Part shown: positions 1 through 7,769 of the stretch, in pieces
How positions within the stretch are numbered: position 1 is the stretch's first letter
Layout of the letters: every line of letters begins with the position of its first letter
Origin: JANMJD01 sp031371195
GTDB lineage: Bacteria; Actinomycetota; Acidimicrobiia; Acidimicrobiales; Ilumatobacteraceae
Assembly (NCBI GenBank): GCA_031371195.1
Contig: JANMJD010000069.1
Coordinates: 1 to 23,836, forward strand
Direction of reading: 5' to 3'
DNA: 23,836 nt
Notes under the pieces: model-generated
Seen by the model: only the letters and a program-made list of their open reading frames with translations
What the model was told of the DNA's origin: nothing
Database searches by the model: none
Made by a program: the position numbers and the translations under genes

Positions 1-220
1 CTCATCGTGAGATCAGATGTGGACCGCCGCTTCGACGCTGTCGGACTTCCTCAGGCGGTCGGAGGCGACCTCGGCCGGCCCGATGGACCGGACATTCCGG
101 TCTGGTCACCCTCGGCAATCAGCGGGTCGCCTTCCGCCGCCTTCGCCGTCGCCGGTACAACCAGCTCCGTGGGGCGTCGGCCCGCCTGGCCTGAGCCTGC
201 CGTCGGCGGGTGTCGGACGC
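1..220. other. Unresolved left edge, possible 3' end of an upstream gene
   Basis: Two plus-strand frames are open from the window edge: one stops at 229-231, the other at 192-194. The second frame has a strongly G/C-biased third position from about 93 to 191 and would end in a basic tail (…RRLRRRRYNQLRG…), so it could be the C-terminus of a gene beginning before the window. Its first 90 bases lack that bias, and neither frame shows a recognisable domain. I make no gene call here. Confidence 0.25.
86..102. other. Perfect 7-bp hairpin
   Basis: GACCGGA and TCCGGTC flank a 3-nt loop (CAT). There is no T-tract, so it is not a classical intrinsic terminator. It lies 119 bp before the -10 element of the enoyl-CoA hydratase gene and may be a terminator-like structure for an upstream gene, or chance in GC-rich DNA. 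Confidence 0.3.
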
Positions 221-226
221 TACCGT
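221..226 (+). promoter_or_regulatory. -10 element of a probable leaderless promoter (enoyl-CoA hydratase)
   Basis: TACCGT fits the actinobacterial TANNNT -10 pattern and is separated by exactly 7 nt from the ATG at 234. This places the expected transcription start at or next to the start codon. No convincing -35 hexamer or Shine-Dalgarno is seen. It favours ATG 234 over the in-frame GTG at 210. Confidence 0.5.
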
Positions 227-233
227 CGTAGGT

Positions 234-1019
234 ATGCCCGACGAAGTAGCGCCGCTCGTTCTCCTTGATCGCCGTGATGACGGGGTCGCCGTCATCACAC
301 TCAACAATCCGAAGGTCAACGCCTTGTCCACGGCGTTGCTTGGCGAGTTGAAGGTCATCGCCCAGGCATTGTCGGACGATCCCCCCGGTGCGGTGGTCGT
401 CACCGGCGGCGAGCGGATCTTCGCCGCCGGGGCCAACATCGCCGAGTTCGGTGGTCCCGAGGAAGGGGCGGCGATCACCCGGGGGTTTCATGACGCCCTC
501 GACACGCTGGCCGCCATCCCGCGGTTCGTCATCGCCGCGGTCAGCGGGTATGCGCTCGGTGGAGGTTGCGAACTGGCTTTGGCGTGCGACTATCGAATCG
601 TCTCGACCAGAGCGGTGTTCGGTCAGCCCGAGATCCTGTTGGGCATCATTCCCGGAGGTGGTGGCACCCAACGCCTGGCGCGCACCATCGGGGCATCCAA
701 GGCCAAGGAGATGTGCCTGACCGGCCGCCAGGTACGCGCCGACGAGGCGATCCGCATCGGGCTGGCCGACGAGGTGGTCGAGCCTGACGCCCTGCATGAG
801 CGGGCGTTGACGCTGGCCGCCGAAGTAGCCGCCGGCGCAATCGTCGCCCAGTCGTTGGCCAAGGAGGCGATCGATACCGGGCTGTCGATGTCGTTGGCCG
901 AGGGCTTGCTCGTCGAGCGGCGACTTTTCACCGACGTGTTCCACTCCGACGACAGCCGCATCGGCGTAACCAGCTTTCTCGAACATGGACCGGGCAAGGC
1001 CGGCTTCACCGGTCGCTGA
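234..1019 (+). CDS. Enoyl-CoA hydratase/isomerase (crotonase superfamily)
   Basis: This 261-residue protein is a typical single-domain crotonase of full family length. The family hydrates trans-2-enoyl-CoA to 3-hydroxyacyl-CoA in cytosolic fatty-acid beta-oxidation, though members also act as isomerases or in other CoA pathways. Visible features are the oxyanion-hole segments FAAGANI (about 63-69) and ALGGGCELA (about 107-115), and both glutamates that align with the catalytic pair of rat hydratase, E113 in GGGCELA and E133 in FGQPEILLG, 20 residues apart as expected. PGGGGTQRL (140-148) is also typical. An in-frame GTG at 210 exists, but ATG 234 lies 7 nt after a TANNNT element. It appears to be a single-gene unit. 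The substrate cannot be told from sequence. Confidence 0.92.
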   Translation: MPDEVAPLVLLDRRDDGVAVITLNNPKVNALSTALLGELKVIAQALSDDPPGAVVVTGGERIFAAGANIAEFGGPEEGAAITRGFHDALDTLAAIPRFVIAAVSGYALGGGCELALACDYRIVSTRAVFGQPEILLGIIPGGGGTQRLARTIGASKAKEMCLTGRQVRADEAIRIGLADEVVEPDALHERALTLAAEVAAGAIVAQSLAKEAIDTGLSMSLAEGLLVERRLFTDVFHSDDSRIGVTSFLEHGPGKAGFTGR

Positions 1020-1184
1020 ACCCATGTCGATCCTCTTCAAGCAAAGGTTGTGCGTCAAGAATTCGGCGTAGCCAGCATTGTGGGTATTTGTTTCAGCGCC
1101 TCAGGTGGTTAAAGGCGATGTAGGTCTTCTGGAGTGTTGGGCGACACCCGCCGGTATCTGACGGTACGGGAGAATACGACGCGC

Positions 1185-1190
1185 TATTGT
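1185..1190 (+). promoter_or_regulatory. -10 element before the GGDEF-EAL gene
   Basis: TATTGT lies 8 nt before a GTG at 1199, the same geometry as at five other genes in this window. It overlaps the upstream in-frame TTG at 1187, which makes that TTG an unlikely start. Confidence 0.4.
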
Positions 1191-1198
1191 TACTCGGC

Positions 1199-3640
1199 GT
1201 GCGGGGGATGCGGGGATCAGTGCTTGTTCGACATCGACGAGCCTTTGCCTTGCTCATTGGCGTCGGGTTGTTGGCCGGCAGCATCGTCGGTGGTGTGCTG
1301 ATCGGTCGTGAGCGGGCTCGCCAGGAACTCGACGACGACCTCGACGCTCAGGTGCACATCCAGGCCACGGCATTGCGCGACTTTCTCAGGAGCAGCGCCG
1401 ACATCGCCAGGGTGCTCGCCCAGAACCCGGCGCTCGGCGACTTCTACAACCAGCCGACGGCTCGGGAGGCAACGATCGCCGATCGTCCGGAGGTGATGCA
1501 ACGGGTCAATGCGGCCATCGGCTATGTCGGCAGTCTGTACCCCGAGCGTCTCGCCGAGGTCTGCTTCATCGATCGGTCGGGAGCGGAGAACGCCCGCGTG
1601 CTCGGCGGCGTCGCCGCGTCACCGTCGTCGTTGTCGCCCGACGAATCCACCCATGAGTTCTTCGCCCCGACGCTCGAGCTGTCACCCGGAGGTGTGTACC
1701 AAAGTCACCCGTACGTGTCGCCCGATGCCCACGACTGGGTGGTCTCGCAGAGCACTCCGGTCATCGACCGGCGCGGTGTCACGCGTGGCATGCTGCATTT
1801 CGAGATCACCGTCGAGAGCTTCCGGGTGCAGGCGGCCGAACACGCCGGCGATCGCCGAGTTTTCCTGGTCGACGTCGGCACGGGTGACGTGGTGGTCGAC
1901 TCGAGGGTGGTGCAGCGCGAGCGGTCGCCGCTCGGTTCGCCCGGCGATCGCCGCTTCGAGTCGATTGCCAGTTCCGGTCGGAACAGTGGGCTGACCTTGG
2001 TGGGCGACCAGCGGGCGGCCTTTCTCCACGTCACCCAAGCCTCGGCCGACCGCCATGACTGGTTCATCGTCGCCACGGCACCGCAACCCGGCGGATTCGG
2101 GGCATGGAGCGTGTTGCAGATCACGCTGACCGGTTTTGCCCTGCTGTTCGTGGCCGCATGGATGTGGGCGATGTTGCTCGATGCCCGCCGATTGCGACGC
2201 TCCGCCGAAACCGATGCCCTTACCGGACTGCCGAATCGTGGTCTGTTCCACGCCCGCATCGCGGCATTCCTGGCGAACCGAGGGTCGGCCGAGGTCGGTG
2301 CGGTGCTGATGATCGATCTCGATCGGTTCAAGGAGGTCAACGACACGCTCGGTCACCTGCAGGGGGATCGCCTGCTGCAAATGGTAGGAGCCCGCCTGGG
2401 GCGGGTCGTCGACGCGGCGAACGTCATCGCCCGGCTGGGCGGTGATGAGTTCGGCGTGCTGCTCGGTCGTCTCGCCACGCCGGCGATGGCGATCGACGTG
2501 GTCGAGCGGCTGCGCGCAGAGTTGGAGCGGCCGTTCACCCTGGGTGCCGTACCTGTCCGGGTGGGGGCGAGCGTTGGCGTCGCGTTGATTCCCGACCACG
2601 GCGACGATGTCGAGACGCTGCTGCAACATGCCGACGTGGCGATGTACGAGGCCAAGACGTCGGGTTGCGGCTGGGCCGCCTACGACCTCGGCCACGACCC
2701 GTATGGAGAGAACCACCTGGCGTTCGTGAACGAGCTACGCCTGGCGATCGACGACGGCGACCTCGAGGTGTTCTATCAGCCGACGATCGACATCGACTCG
2801 GGCCACGTCCGCTCCGTCGAGGCGTTGGTGCGCTGGCGCCACGCGACGCGAGGCCTGCTCGAGCCGGCTGCGTTCCTCGCGGTCGCCGAGCGCTCCGGTC
2901 TGGTCCAGAGCCTGACCGGGTTCGTGGTCCAGCAGGCCCTGGTCGACGCCCAGCGGTGGCATGGCGAAGGCGCACAGCTGCCGGTCGCACTCAATCTCTC
3001 CGAGGTGTGGCTCGGCGACACTGCCGCGGTGGCCGAGATCATCGAGCGCTTCGATGCAACCGTCGGTCCGTCGGCGGTGATCGTCGAGATCACCGAGAAC
3101 ACGGTGCTGGCCGACCGCGACCGGACGCGGCGGTGCATCGAGCAACTCCGGGCCCGGGGGGTCAGGGTCGCGCTCGACGACTTCGGCACTGGCTACGCGT
3201 CGTTCGTCCACATCAAGGAACTGGTCGTCGATCAGATCAAGATCGACCGCCAATTCGTCAGCGCGATGGAGCACAGCAAGGTTGACGAGTTGCTCGTACG
3301 GGGCACGATTGCACTTGGCTGCAGCCTGGGCATCGAGGTGGTCGCCGAGGGTGTCGAAGACCCTCGGTCGCTCGAATTGCTCCGCACCTGGGGCTGCACC
3401 ACCGCCCAGGGGTATCTCATCGCCCGACCGATGCCGATCGACGGTCTGTTGGCCTGGCTGCGTACGTCGGGCCGGCCCTGTCTCGATCGGCCCAGTCTCG
3501 ATCGGCCCAGTCTCGACCGGCGCGGTCCGACTGTGGCGTCGCTCGTTGCCGACTCACCGCGGCTCCGCGACGACATGTTGCCGGCGGCGGCTCCTGCTTC
3601 GTCATCAATCCTGATCCAGAGTTCACGATGGGTGGTCTAA
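1199..3640 (+). CDS. Membrane GGDEF-EAL protein (cyclic-di-GMP synthase/phosphodiesterase)
   Basis: The 813-residue protein has, in order, a short basic N-terminus and membrane segment (about 15-36), an extracytoplasmic sensor-like region (about 40-300, possibly Cache-like), a second membrane segment (about 305-330), a GGDEF domain and an EAL domain. The diguanylate cyclase signature RLGGDEF is intact (GGDEF at 414-418), but the usual inhibitory RxxD five residues upstream is replaced by DAAN. The phosphodiesterase motifs are also intact: EALVRW (E541), EITEN, DDFGTGYAS, KIDRQF and VVAEGVED. Both activities are therefore possible, and direction depends on regulation. The signal sensed is unknown. 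The C-terminus ends in a short SLDRP repeat. The start is uncertain: TTG 1187 overlaps the -10 element, GTG 1199 fits a leaderless transcript, and ATG 1208 is possible. A collapsed paralogue follows downstream. Confidence 0.9.
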   Translation: MRGMRGSVLVRHRRAFALLIGVGLLAGSIVGGVLIGRERARQELDDDLDAQVHIQATALRDFLRSSADIARVLAQNPALGDFYNQPTAREATIADRPEVMQRVNAAIGYVGSLYPERLAEVCFIDRSGAENARVLGGVAASPSSLSPDESTHEFFAPTLELSPGGVYQSHPYVSPDAHDWVVSQSTPVIDRRGVTRGMLHFEITVESFRVQAAEHAGDRRVFLVDVGTGDVVVDSRVVQRERSPLGSPGDRRFESIASSGRNSGLTLVGDQRAAFLHVTQASADRHDWFIVATAPQPGGFGAWSVLQITLTGFALLFVAAWMWAMLLDARRLRRSAETDALTGLPNRGLFHARIAAFLANRGSAEVGAVLMIDLDRFKEVNDTLGHLQGDRLLQMVGARLGRVVDAANVIARLGGDEFGVLLGRLATPAMAIDVVERLRAELERPFTLGAVPVRVGASVGVALIPDHGDDVETLLQHADVAMYEAKTSGCGWAAYDLGHDPYGENHLAFVNELRLAIDDGDLEVFYQPTIDIDSGHVRSVEALVRWRHATRGLLEPAAFLAVAERSGLVQSLTGFVVQQALVDAQRWHGEGAQLPVALNLSEVWLGDTAAVAEIIERFDATVGPSAVIVEITENTVLADRDRTRRCIEQLRARGVRVALDDFGTGYASFVHIKELVVDQIKIDRQFVSAMEHSKVDELLVRGTIALGCSLGIEVVAEGVEDPRSLELLRTWGCTTAQGYLIARPMPIDGLLAWLRTSGRPCLDRPSLDRPSLDRRGPTVASLVADSPRLRDDMLPAAAPASSSILIQSSRWVV
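3481..3525 (+). repeat. 15-bp tandem repeat inside the GGDEF-EAL C-terminus
   Basis: Two identical copies of tctcgatcggcccag (3481-3495 and 3496-3510) and a third diverged copy (3511-3525) encode LDRP(S) repeats just after the EAL domain. The unit is a multiple of three, so copy-number change would keep the frame. It lies outside the folded domain. Confidence 0.85.
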
Positions 3641-3724
3641 CGGCTATCTTGAGTGAAGTTTGGACACGAAAGATGGGCACGACGACCGGAGTGGCGAGCA
3701 GAGTTCGGGTAACTCGGCTGACAG

Positions 3725-4093
3725 TTGACCGGCCGTCGACGCACCGGTGCGCTGATCGTCGGGTTCGGCCTGCTCTTCGGAACCGTGCTTGGCGGTGTCC
3801 TCACCGGTCGCGAGCGGGCCCGTAGTCAGCTCGACGACCAGTTGGTCGCGGAGGCCGATATCCAGACGGCCGTGTTCGCGGAATACCTCGCCCGGGCCAA
3901 GGATGTGGCCACCCTCGACCGCCTGATCGATTGGGGCTGCGAGTTGGGCCAGGGCTACTTGATCGCCCGGCCGATGCCGCTCGACGAGCTGCCCGCCTGG
4001 GTTCGGACGACCGGGCGGGAGGGCCTCAGCGGGTGGCCCAGGCGATCCGTCCCAGTTCCAGCGGGTGCGACTGGTCGGGGTGCCGCGGAATGA
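3725..4093 (+). pseudogene. Collapsed GGDEF-EAL paralogue: N-terminal membrane segment joined to EAL C-terminus
   Basis: The 122-codon frame has two parts, each matching the intact protein upstream. Residues 1-62 (membrane segment, then GRERARSQLDDQ…) match its N-terminus (GRERARQELDDD…). Residues 63-98 (LIDWGCELGQGYLIARPMP…) match its EAL end (LLRTWGCTTAQGYLIARPMP…). About 650 codons, meaning the sensor region, second membrane segment, GGDEF and nearly all of EAL, are missing, with the junction near 3905-3915 and the frame retained. An in-frame TGA at 3719-3721 leaves only a TTG (3725) or an internal GTG as start, with no clear Shine-Dalgarno. The reading frame then runs 68 bp into the 3' end of the opposing phosphorylase gene. 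Most likely a duplicate ruined by internal deletion; a small membrane microprotein cannot be excluded. Confidence 0.85.
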
Positions 4094-6488
4094 CCCGCAC
4101 CGTACAGCCGTACGGACCGCCCAGCCGCGCGACGAAGTCGGCAGTCACCCGCCACGACTCGCCATCAGCCTCGATCGTCAGCGGGACCACCGTCGGTTCC
4201 TGGATCTGGTCGTCGATTCCGAGCGGGCCGTGGAGCAACTCGGCCGTCACCTCGTCGGCGTGTAGGCCGCCGAGGGAGATCGCGGCGCTCACCCGACGGC
4301 GGTCGTCGTCGTCGGGAGGTTCGGGGGCGGGCATCGTGACTCGCACCTGCGGCCAGGCGGCAACTACCCGGGCCTTGAAGGCGGCGAGCTGCCGAGCCGC
4401 CGCGCCGGAATCGCCGGCCAGCCGGTTGCCCCGATCGGCCGCGGGCTCGTACATGTCGGTCACGTACTCGCGGACCATCCGCGACGCGGTGAACACCGGG
4501 CCGATCGTTGCCCAACCGTGCTTGACGGCCTCGAGCCAACGTGTCGGCAGGCCGTCGTGACGGTCGAAGAATGTCGGCACGATCTCGGTCTCGAGCAGGT
4601 GGAACAGGCTCTCGGCCTCCATCCGGTCGCGCCAGGCGAGGTCGCCCTGCCCTTCGAACGAATCGATCGCCCAGCCATTCCTGCCGTCGTACGCCTCGTC
4701 CCACCAACCGTCGAGGATCGAGCAGTTCAACGCGCCGTTCAGCGCCGCCTTCATGCCCGACGTGCCACAGGCCTCCAGCGGGCGGCGGGGATTGTTGAGC
4801 CACACGTCGCACCCCGCGTACATCGAGCGGGCGATGGCCATGTCGTAGTCGGGGAAGAAGATGAACCGGCCGTAGGCCTGGTTGGTGCGGCCGAACTGCT
4901 CGATCGCTTGGATCATCTGCTTGCCGGGTTCGTCGGCCGGGTGGGCCTTGCCGGCGAAGACGAACTGCACGGGCCGGTCGGACGCTCCGAGGATGGCGGC
5001 CAACCGCTCGGGCTGGGAGAGGAGCAGGGTGGCGCGCTTGTAGGTGGCGAACCGCCGGGCGAAGCCGATCGTCAACGCCTCGGGATCGAGGACGTCGCGC
5101 CCGAGCCGGGCGCGCACGGTGCCGACGAACTCCGAGCGGCCGGCGTTGCGGGCGGCCCACACCTCGCGATCGTCGAGCTTGTGGGCCGCGTCCCATACCG
5201 CCGCATCGGCACCGTCCCAGATCGGGTGGACGCCGCTGCCGAGCAGATCGGCGATCCGCGGCGCGACCCATGTATGGGCGTGGACACCATTGGTCACCGA
5301 GCCGATCGGTACCTCTTCGACGGGTACGTCGGGCCACAGTCCCTGGAACATCTCGCGGCTGACCTCGCCGTGGAGCTTGGCCACCGCATTGGCCCGTCCG
5401 GCCAGGCGAAGGCTCATCACCGCCATGTTGAACCGCGGATCGTCTTCGTCGGCCCGCAGACCGAAGGTCATCATCTGCTCGACGGTGATTCCGAGTTGAG
5501 CGGCGAAGCCGGCGAAGTACTTCTGCATCAGCTCGACCGGGAAGCGGTCGATGCCTGCCGGCACTGGGGTGTGGGTCGTGAACACTCCGCCGGCCCGGAC
5601 CGCTTCGACCGCATCGGTCAGGGCGAAGCCGTTGGCGACGTGCTCGCGGAGGCGTTCGAGCGACAGAAATCCGGCGTGACCCTCGTTGGTGTGGAAGACC
5701 TCGGGCCGCAGCCCCATGGCCCGCAGGGCGCGCACTCCGCCGATACCGAGCACGATCTCCTGGCGCAGCCGATGCTCGACGTCGCCGCCGTAGAGCCTGT
5801 CGGTGATGCCACGGGCATCGGCGGTGTTGCCCTCGACATCGGTATCGAGCAGATACAGCGGCGTTCGCCCGACATCGACCCGCCAGATGGACACTGCGAC
5901 GTGCTCCCCGCCGACCTCGAGGCTGATCTGCACGCCGGTGGGGACCATTGCCAGTCCCGATGGGTCCTGCGCCGGGAAGTGCTCCTGTTGCCAGCCGTCG
6001 GCGGAGAAGCTCTGGCGGAAGTAACCGTTGCGATACAGCAGGCCCACGGCGACGAGGGGAACACCCAGGTCGGAGGCGGCCTTGAGGTGGTCGCCGGCGA
6101 GAACGCCGAGCCCACCGGAGTATTGGGCGAGCGTCTCGGTGAGGCCGAACTCGGGGCTGAAGTAGGCGACGAGGTTGAGCGGTGACTGATCGCGCAGCTG
6201 GAACCACCGGGCACCGTGGACGGCGTTGTCGAGTTCGTGCAGACGGTCTGTGAGTTGCGATCGAAACACGGCATCGGCGGCGAGGTCGGTCCAACGGCCG
6301 GTCGAGACACGTTCGAGCAGCTGCACGGGATCGTGACCGACGGCCGCCCATTGGGCCGGGTCGATCGACTCGAACAACTGCCGGGACGGTTCGTGCCACG
6401 CCCATTGCAGGTTGAGAGCCAGTCGACGCAGCCCTTCGAGTTCGGTGGGCAGATGGGAGTCTCCCCGGAAGCGGTGCAGCGCGCGCAT
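4026..6488 (-). CDS. glgP: Alpha-glucan (glycogen) phosphorylase, GT35
   Basis: The 820-residue enzyme belongs to the short alpha-glucan phosphorylase subfamily that begins with a DUF3417 domain (about 1-110; LNLQWAWHEPSRQLFESIDP). It would release glucose-1-phosphate from the non-reducing ends of alpha-1,4-glucan, using pyridoxal phosphate. The cofactor site is clear: EACGTSGMKAALNG with the Schiff-base lysine K580, then LDGWWDEAYDG. Other family segments include YSGGLGVLAGDHLKAASDLG, FHTNEGHAGF, TTHTPVPAGIDRF, VTNGVHAHTW and FARRFATYKRA. An upstream in-frame ATG (6647) would add 53 non-conserved residues lying inside the neighbouring gene; ATG 6488 starts the conserved RALHRF segment and lies 8 nt after TAGGCT. 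It follows the GT4 gene on the same strand after 43 bp, so it may be transcribed both with it and from its own promoter. Confidence 0.95.
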   Translation of the reverse strand: MRALHRFRGDSHLPTELEGLRRLALNLQWAWHEPSRQLFESIDPAQWAAVGHDPVQLLERVSTGRWTDLAADAVFRSQLTDRLHELDNAVHGARWFQLRDQSPLNLVAYFSPEFGLTETLAQYSGGLGVLAGDHLKAASDLGVPLVAVGLLYRNGYFRQSFSADGWQQEHFPAQDPSGLAMVPTGVQISLEVGGEHVAVSIWRVDVGRTPLYLLDTDVEGNTADARGITDRLYGGDVEHRLRQEIVLGIGGVRALRAMGLRPEVFHTNEGHAGFLSLERLREHVANGFALTDAVEAVRAGGVFTTHTPVPAGIDRFPVELMQKYFAGFAAQLGITVEQMMTFGLRADEDDPRFNMAVMSLRLAGRANAVAKLHGEVSREMFQGLWPDVPVEEVPIGSVTNGVHAHTWVAPRIADLLGSGVHPIWDGADAAVWDAAHKLDDREVWAARNAGRSEFVGTVRARLGRDVLDPEALTIGFARRFATYKRATLLLSQPERLAAILGASDRPVQFVFAGKAHPADEPGKQMIQAIEQFGRTNQAYGRFIFFPDYDMAIARSMYAGCDVWLNNPRRPLEACGTSGMKAALNGALNCSILDGWWDEAYDGRNGWAIDSFEGQGDLAWRDRMEAESLFHLLETEIVPTFFDRHDGLPTRWLEAVKHGWATIGPVFTASRMVREYVTDMYEPAADRGNRLAGDSGAAARQLAAFKARVVAAWPQVRVTMPAPEPPDDDDRRRVSAAISLGGLHADEVTAELLHGPLGIDDQIQEPTVVPLTIEADGESWRVTADFVARLGGPYGCTVRVIPRHPDQSHPLELGRIAWATR

Positions 6489-6496
6489 GGGTATCG

Positions 6497-6502
6497 AGCC
6501 TA
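6497..6502 (-). promoter_or_regulatory. -10 element of a probable internal leaderless promoter (glgP)
   Basis: On the minus strand TAGGCT is followed by 8 nt and then the ATG at 6488. It sits in the 43-bp gap after the GT4 stop codon, so glgP could be expressed separately from the upstream glucosyltransferase. Confidence 0.45.
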
Positions 6503-6531
6503 CTGGCACCTGACGCGGCCGTTCGGGCGTC

Positions 6532-7725
6532 CTACGCCTCAATCCCGGCGGGTTCGGCATCGAGCGATGCGTCTCGCCAGGAGCTGAGCACGTGGTCGTA
6601 CGCACTGAGCGTTTGCCGGGCGACGGCTCCCCACGAATAGTGCTCACGGAGCAGCTCCCCGGCCCCGAGTTGGAGTCGTCCGGCTGTTTCGGGGCTGGTC
6701 AACACCTCGGCGACGAGATCGGCGAGCTCATCGCGGTTGCCCGGTGAGAACATCAGCCCGGCATCGGTGTCGGCGATGATCTCGGTCAGCCCGCCGGTAC
6801 GGGCGGCGACAATGGGTGCGCCGGCTGCCATCGCCTCGAGGGCGACGAATCCGTACGGCTCGTACAGCGATGGAATCGCCACGCACCCGGCTCGGTGCAG
6901 TAGCCGGCGCAGCTCGTGGCCGGGCATGAACCCGGCGAGCTGCACCAGGTCGCCGACACCCTCCACATCGATCTGGAGTTGCAGCTCGGCGAGATACGGC
7001 CCGCGTCCGGCGATGACGCAGCGGATGTCGGGTACCCGGTGGCGCAGACGCGACACCGCCCCGGCGAGTACCTGGAACCCTTTTTCGTAGGCGACGCGAC
7101 CCCAGGCGACGACCAACGGCTCCCGGGCGGGGGCGTCGTCGTCGGGAGCCCAGCGCTCGACGCTCATCCCGTTGGGAACCCGGATGACCTGCGTCGGGGG
7201 CAGCTCGAAGCCGTCGATGACCTGTTCGGCCATGAAGTCCGACAGGCAGATGATCGCCGCCGCCCGGTACGCCAGCCATGCCTCGACGGAGTTGACCGCC
7301 GAGGGCGTCCCGGCCGGCACCTCACCGCCGTGGCGGCCGCGCTCGGTGCCGTGGAAGGTGACGATCAACGGCGTGCCGCCCAGATCGGAGAGGGTGTCGG
7401 CCGTCCACGCCACCCTCCAGTCGTGGGCGTGAACGATGTCGGGCCGCCAGTCGTTGAGCAGGCGGCGCAACTTGGCCAGGTGATGGTTGGCCGAAGCGGC
7501 CTGGGCCACGACGTCATCGGCGGGGAGCCAGGGCAGCTCCATCGAGGCCCGCAGAATGCGGACTCCCTCGACGACCTCGTCGGTCGGGGTGCCCGCGGCC
7601 TGGGCCGTGAGCACGACGACATCGTGTCCGGCTCGAACCAGCGAACGCGACAGATCGACCACGTGGGCCGCGACCCCACCGACGGCGGCCGGTGGGTATT
7701 CCCATGACAGCATGGCGATTCGCAC
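6532..7725 (-). CDS. GT4 alpha-glucan glucosyltransferase (glycogen synthase-like, Rv3032-like)
   Basis: This is a 397-residue GT-B glycosyltransferase of family 4. The N-terminal domain opens with MRIAMLSWEYPP and a GG loop (about residue 16) and contains RPDIVHAHDW. The C-terminal nucleotide-sugar domain contains VVAWGRVAYEKGF and the E-x7-E motif SLYEPYGFVALEAM (E289 and E297). It resembles, from memory, the mycobacterial alpha-1,4-glucosyltransferase Rv3032 and actinobacterial glycogen synthases (GlgA/GlgM-like) that transfer glucose from UDP- or ADP-glucose; the donor cannot be decided here. It starts with GTG at 7725, 8 nt after TACGGT, and is the first gene of a leftward unit with glgP. 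It is divergent from the branching enzyme. Elongation by this enzyme, branching by GlgB and breakdown by GlgP make a coherent glucan set. Position 7692-7725 also lies within the upstream extension of the glgB frame, which is not used. Confidence 0.9.
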   Translation of the reverse strand: MRIAMLSWEYPPAAVGGVAAHVVDLSRSLVRAGHDVVVLTAQAAGTPTDEVVEGVRILRASMELPWLPADDVVAQAASANHHLAKLRRLLNDWRPDIVHAHDWRVAWTADTLSDLGGTPLIVTFHGTERGRHGGEVPAGTPSAVNSVEAWLAYRAAAIICLSDFMAEQVIDGFELPPTQVIRVPNGMSVERWAPDDDAPAREPLVVAWGRVAYEKGFQVLAGAVSRLRHRVPDIRCVIAGRGPYLAELQLQIDVEGVGDLVQLAGFMPGHELRRLLHRAGCVAIPSLYEPYGFVALEAMAAGAPIVAARTGGLTEIIADTDAGLMFSPGNRDELADLVAEVLTSPETAGRLQLGAGELLREHYSWGAVARQTLSAYDHVLSSWRDASLDAEPAGIEA

Positions 7726-7733
7726 GAGGGATC

Positions 7734-7739
7734 ACCGTA
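7734..7739 (-). promoter_or_regulatory. -10 element, leftward arm of the divergent glucan promoter
   Basis: On the minus strand TACGGT is followed by 8 nt and the GTG start at 7725, which predicts a leaderless transcript for the glucosyltransferase. Its partner on the other strand is only 17 bp away. Confidence 0.5.
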
Positions 7740-7756
7740 GTGCGTCCCGGGTGGCC

Positions 7757-7762
7757 TACCCT
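7757..7762 (+). promoter_or_regulatory. -10 element, rightward arm of the divergent glucan promoter
   Basis: TACCCT is followed by 7 nt and the ATG at 7770, which predicts a leaderless glgB transcript. The only possible Shine-Dalgarno (GGGTGG near 7749-7754) is too far away. The -35 regions of the two arms must cross each other's core promoter, so they probably compete or are co-regulated. Confidence 0.5.
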
Positions 7763-7769
7763 TCGTGCC

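Noticed and set aside
51..1058. A 335-codon minus-strand frame over the enoyl-CoA hydratase
   Set aside because: It is antisense to an intact crotonase with both catalytic glutamates; no independent support.
3481..3525. Start of a CRISPR-like array
   Set aside because: Units are contiguous 15-mers without spacers, inside a coding frame.
4518..6185. A 555-codon plus-strand frame antisense to glgP
   Set aside because: It mirrors the coding frame of a well-supported phosphorylase and shows no family motif.
4165..6405. A 746-codon minus-strand frame inside glgP
   Set aside because: It is the alternate frame of glgP; Arg/Pro-rich composition and no domain, typical of shadows in GC-rich genes.
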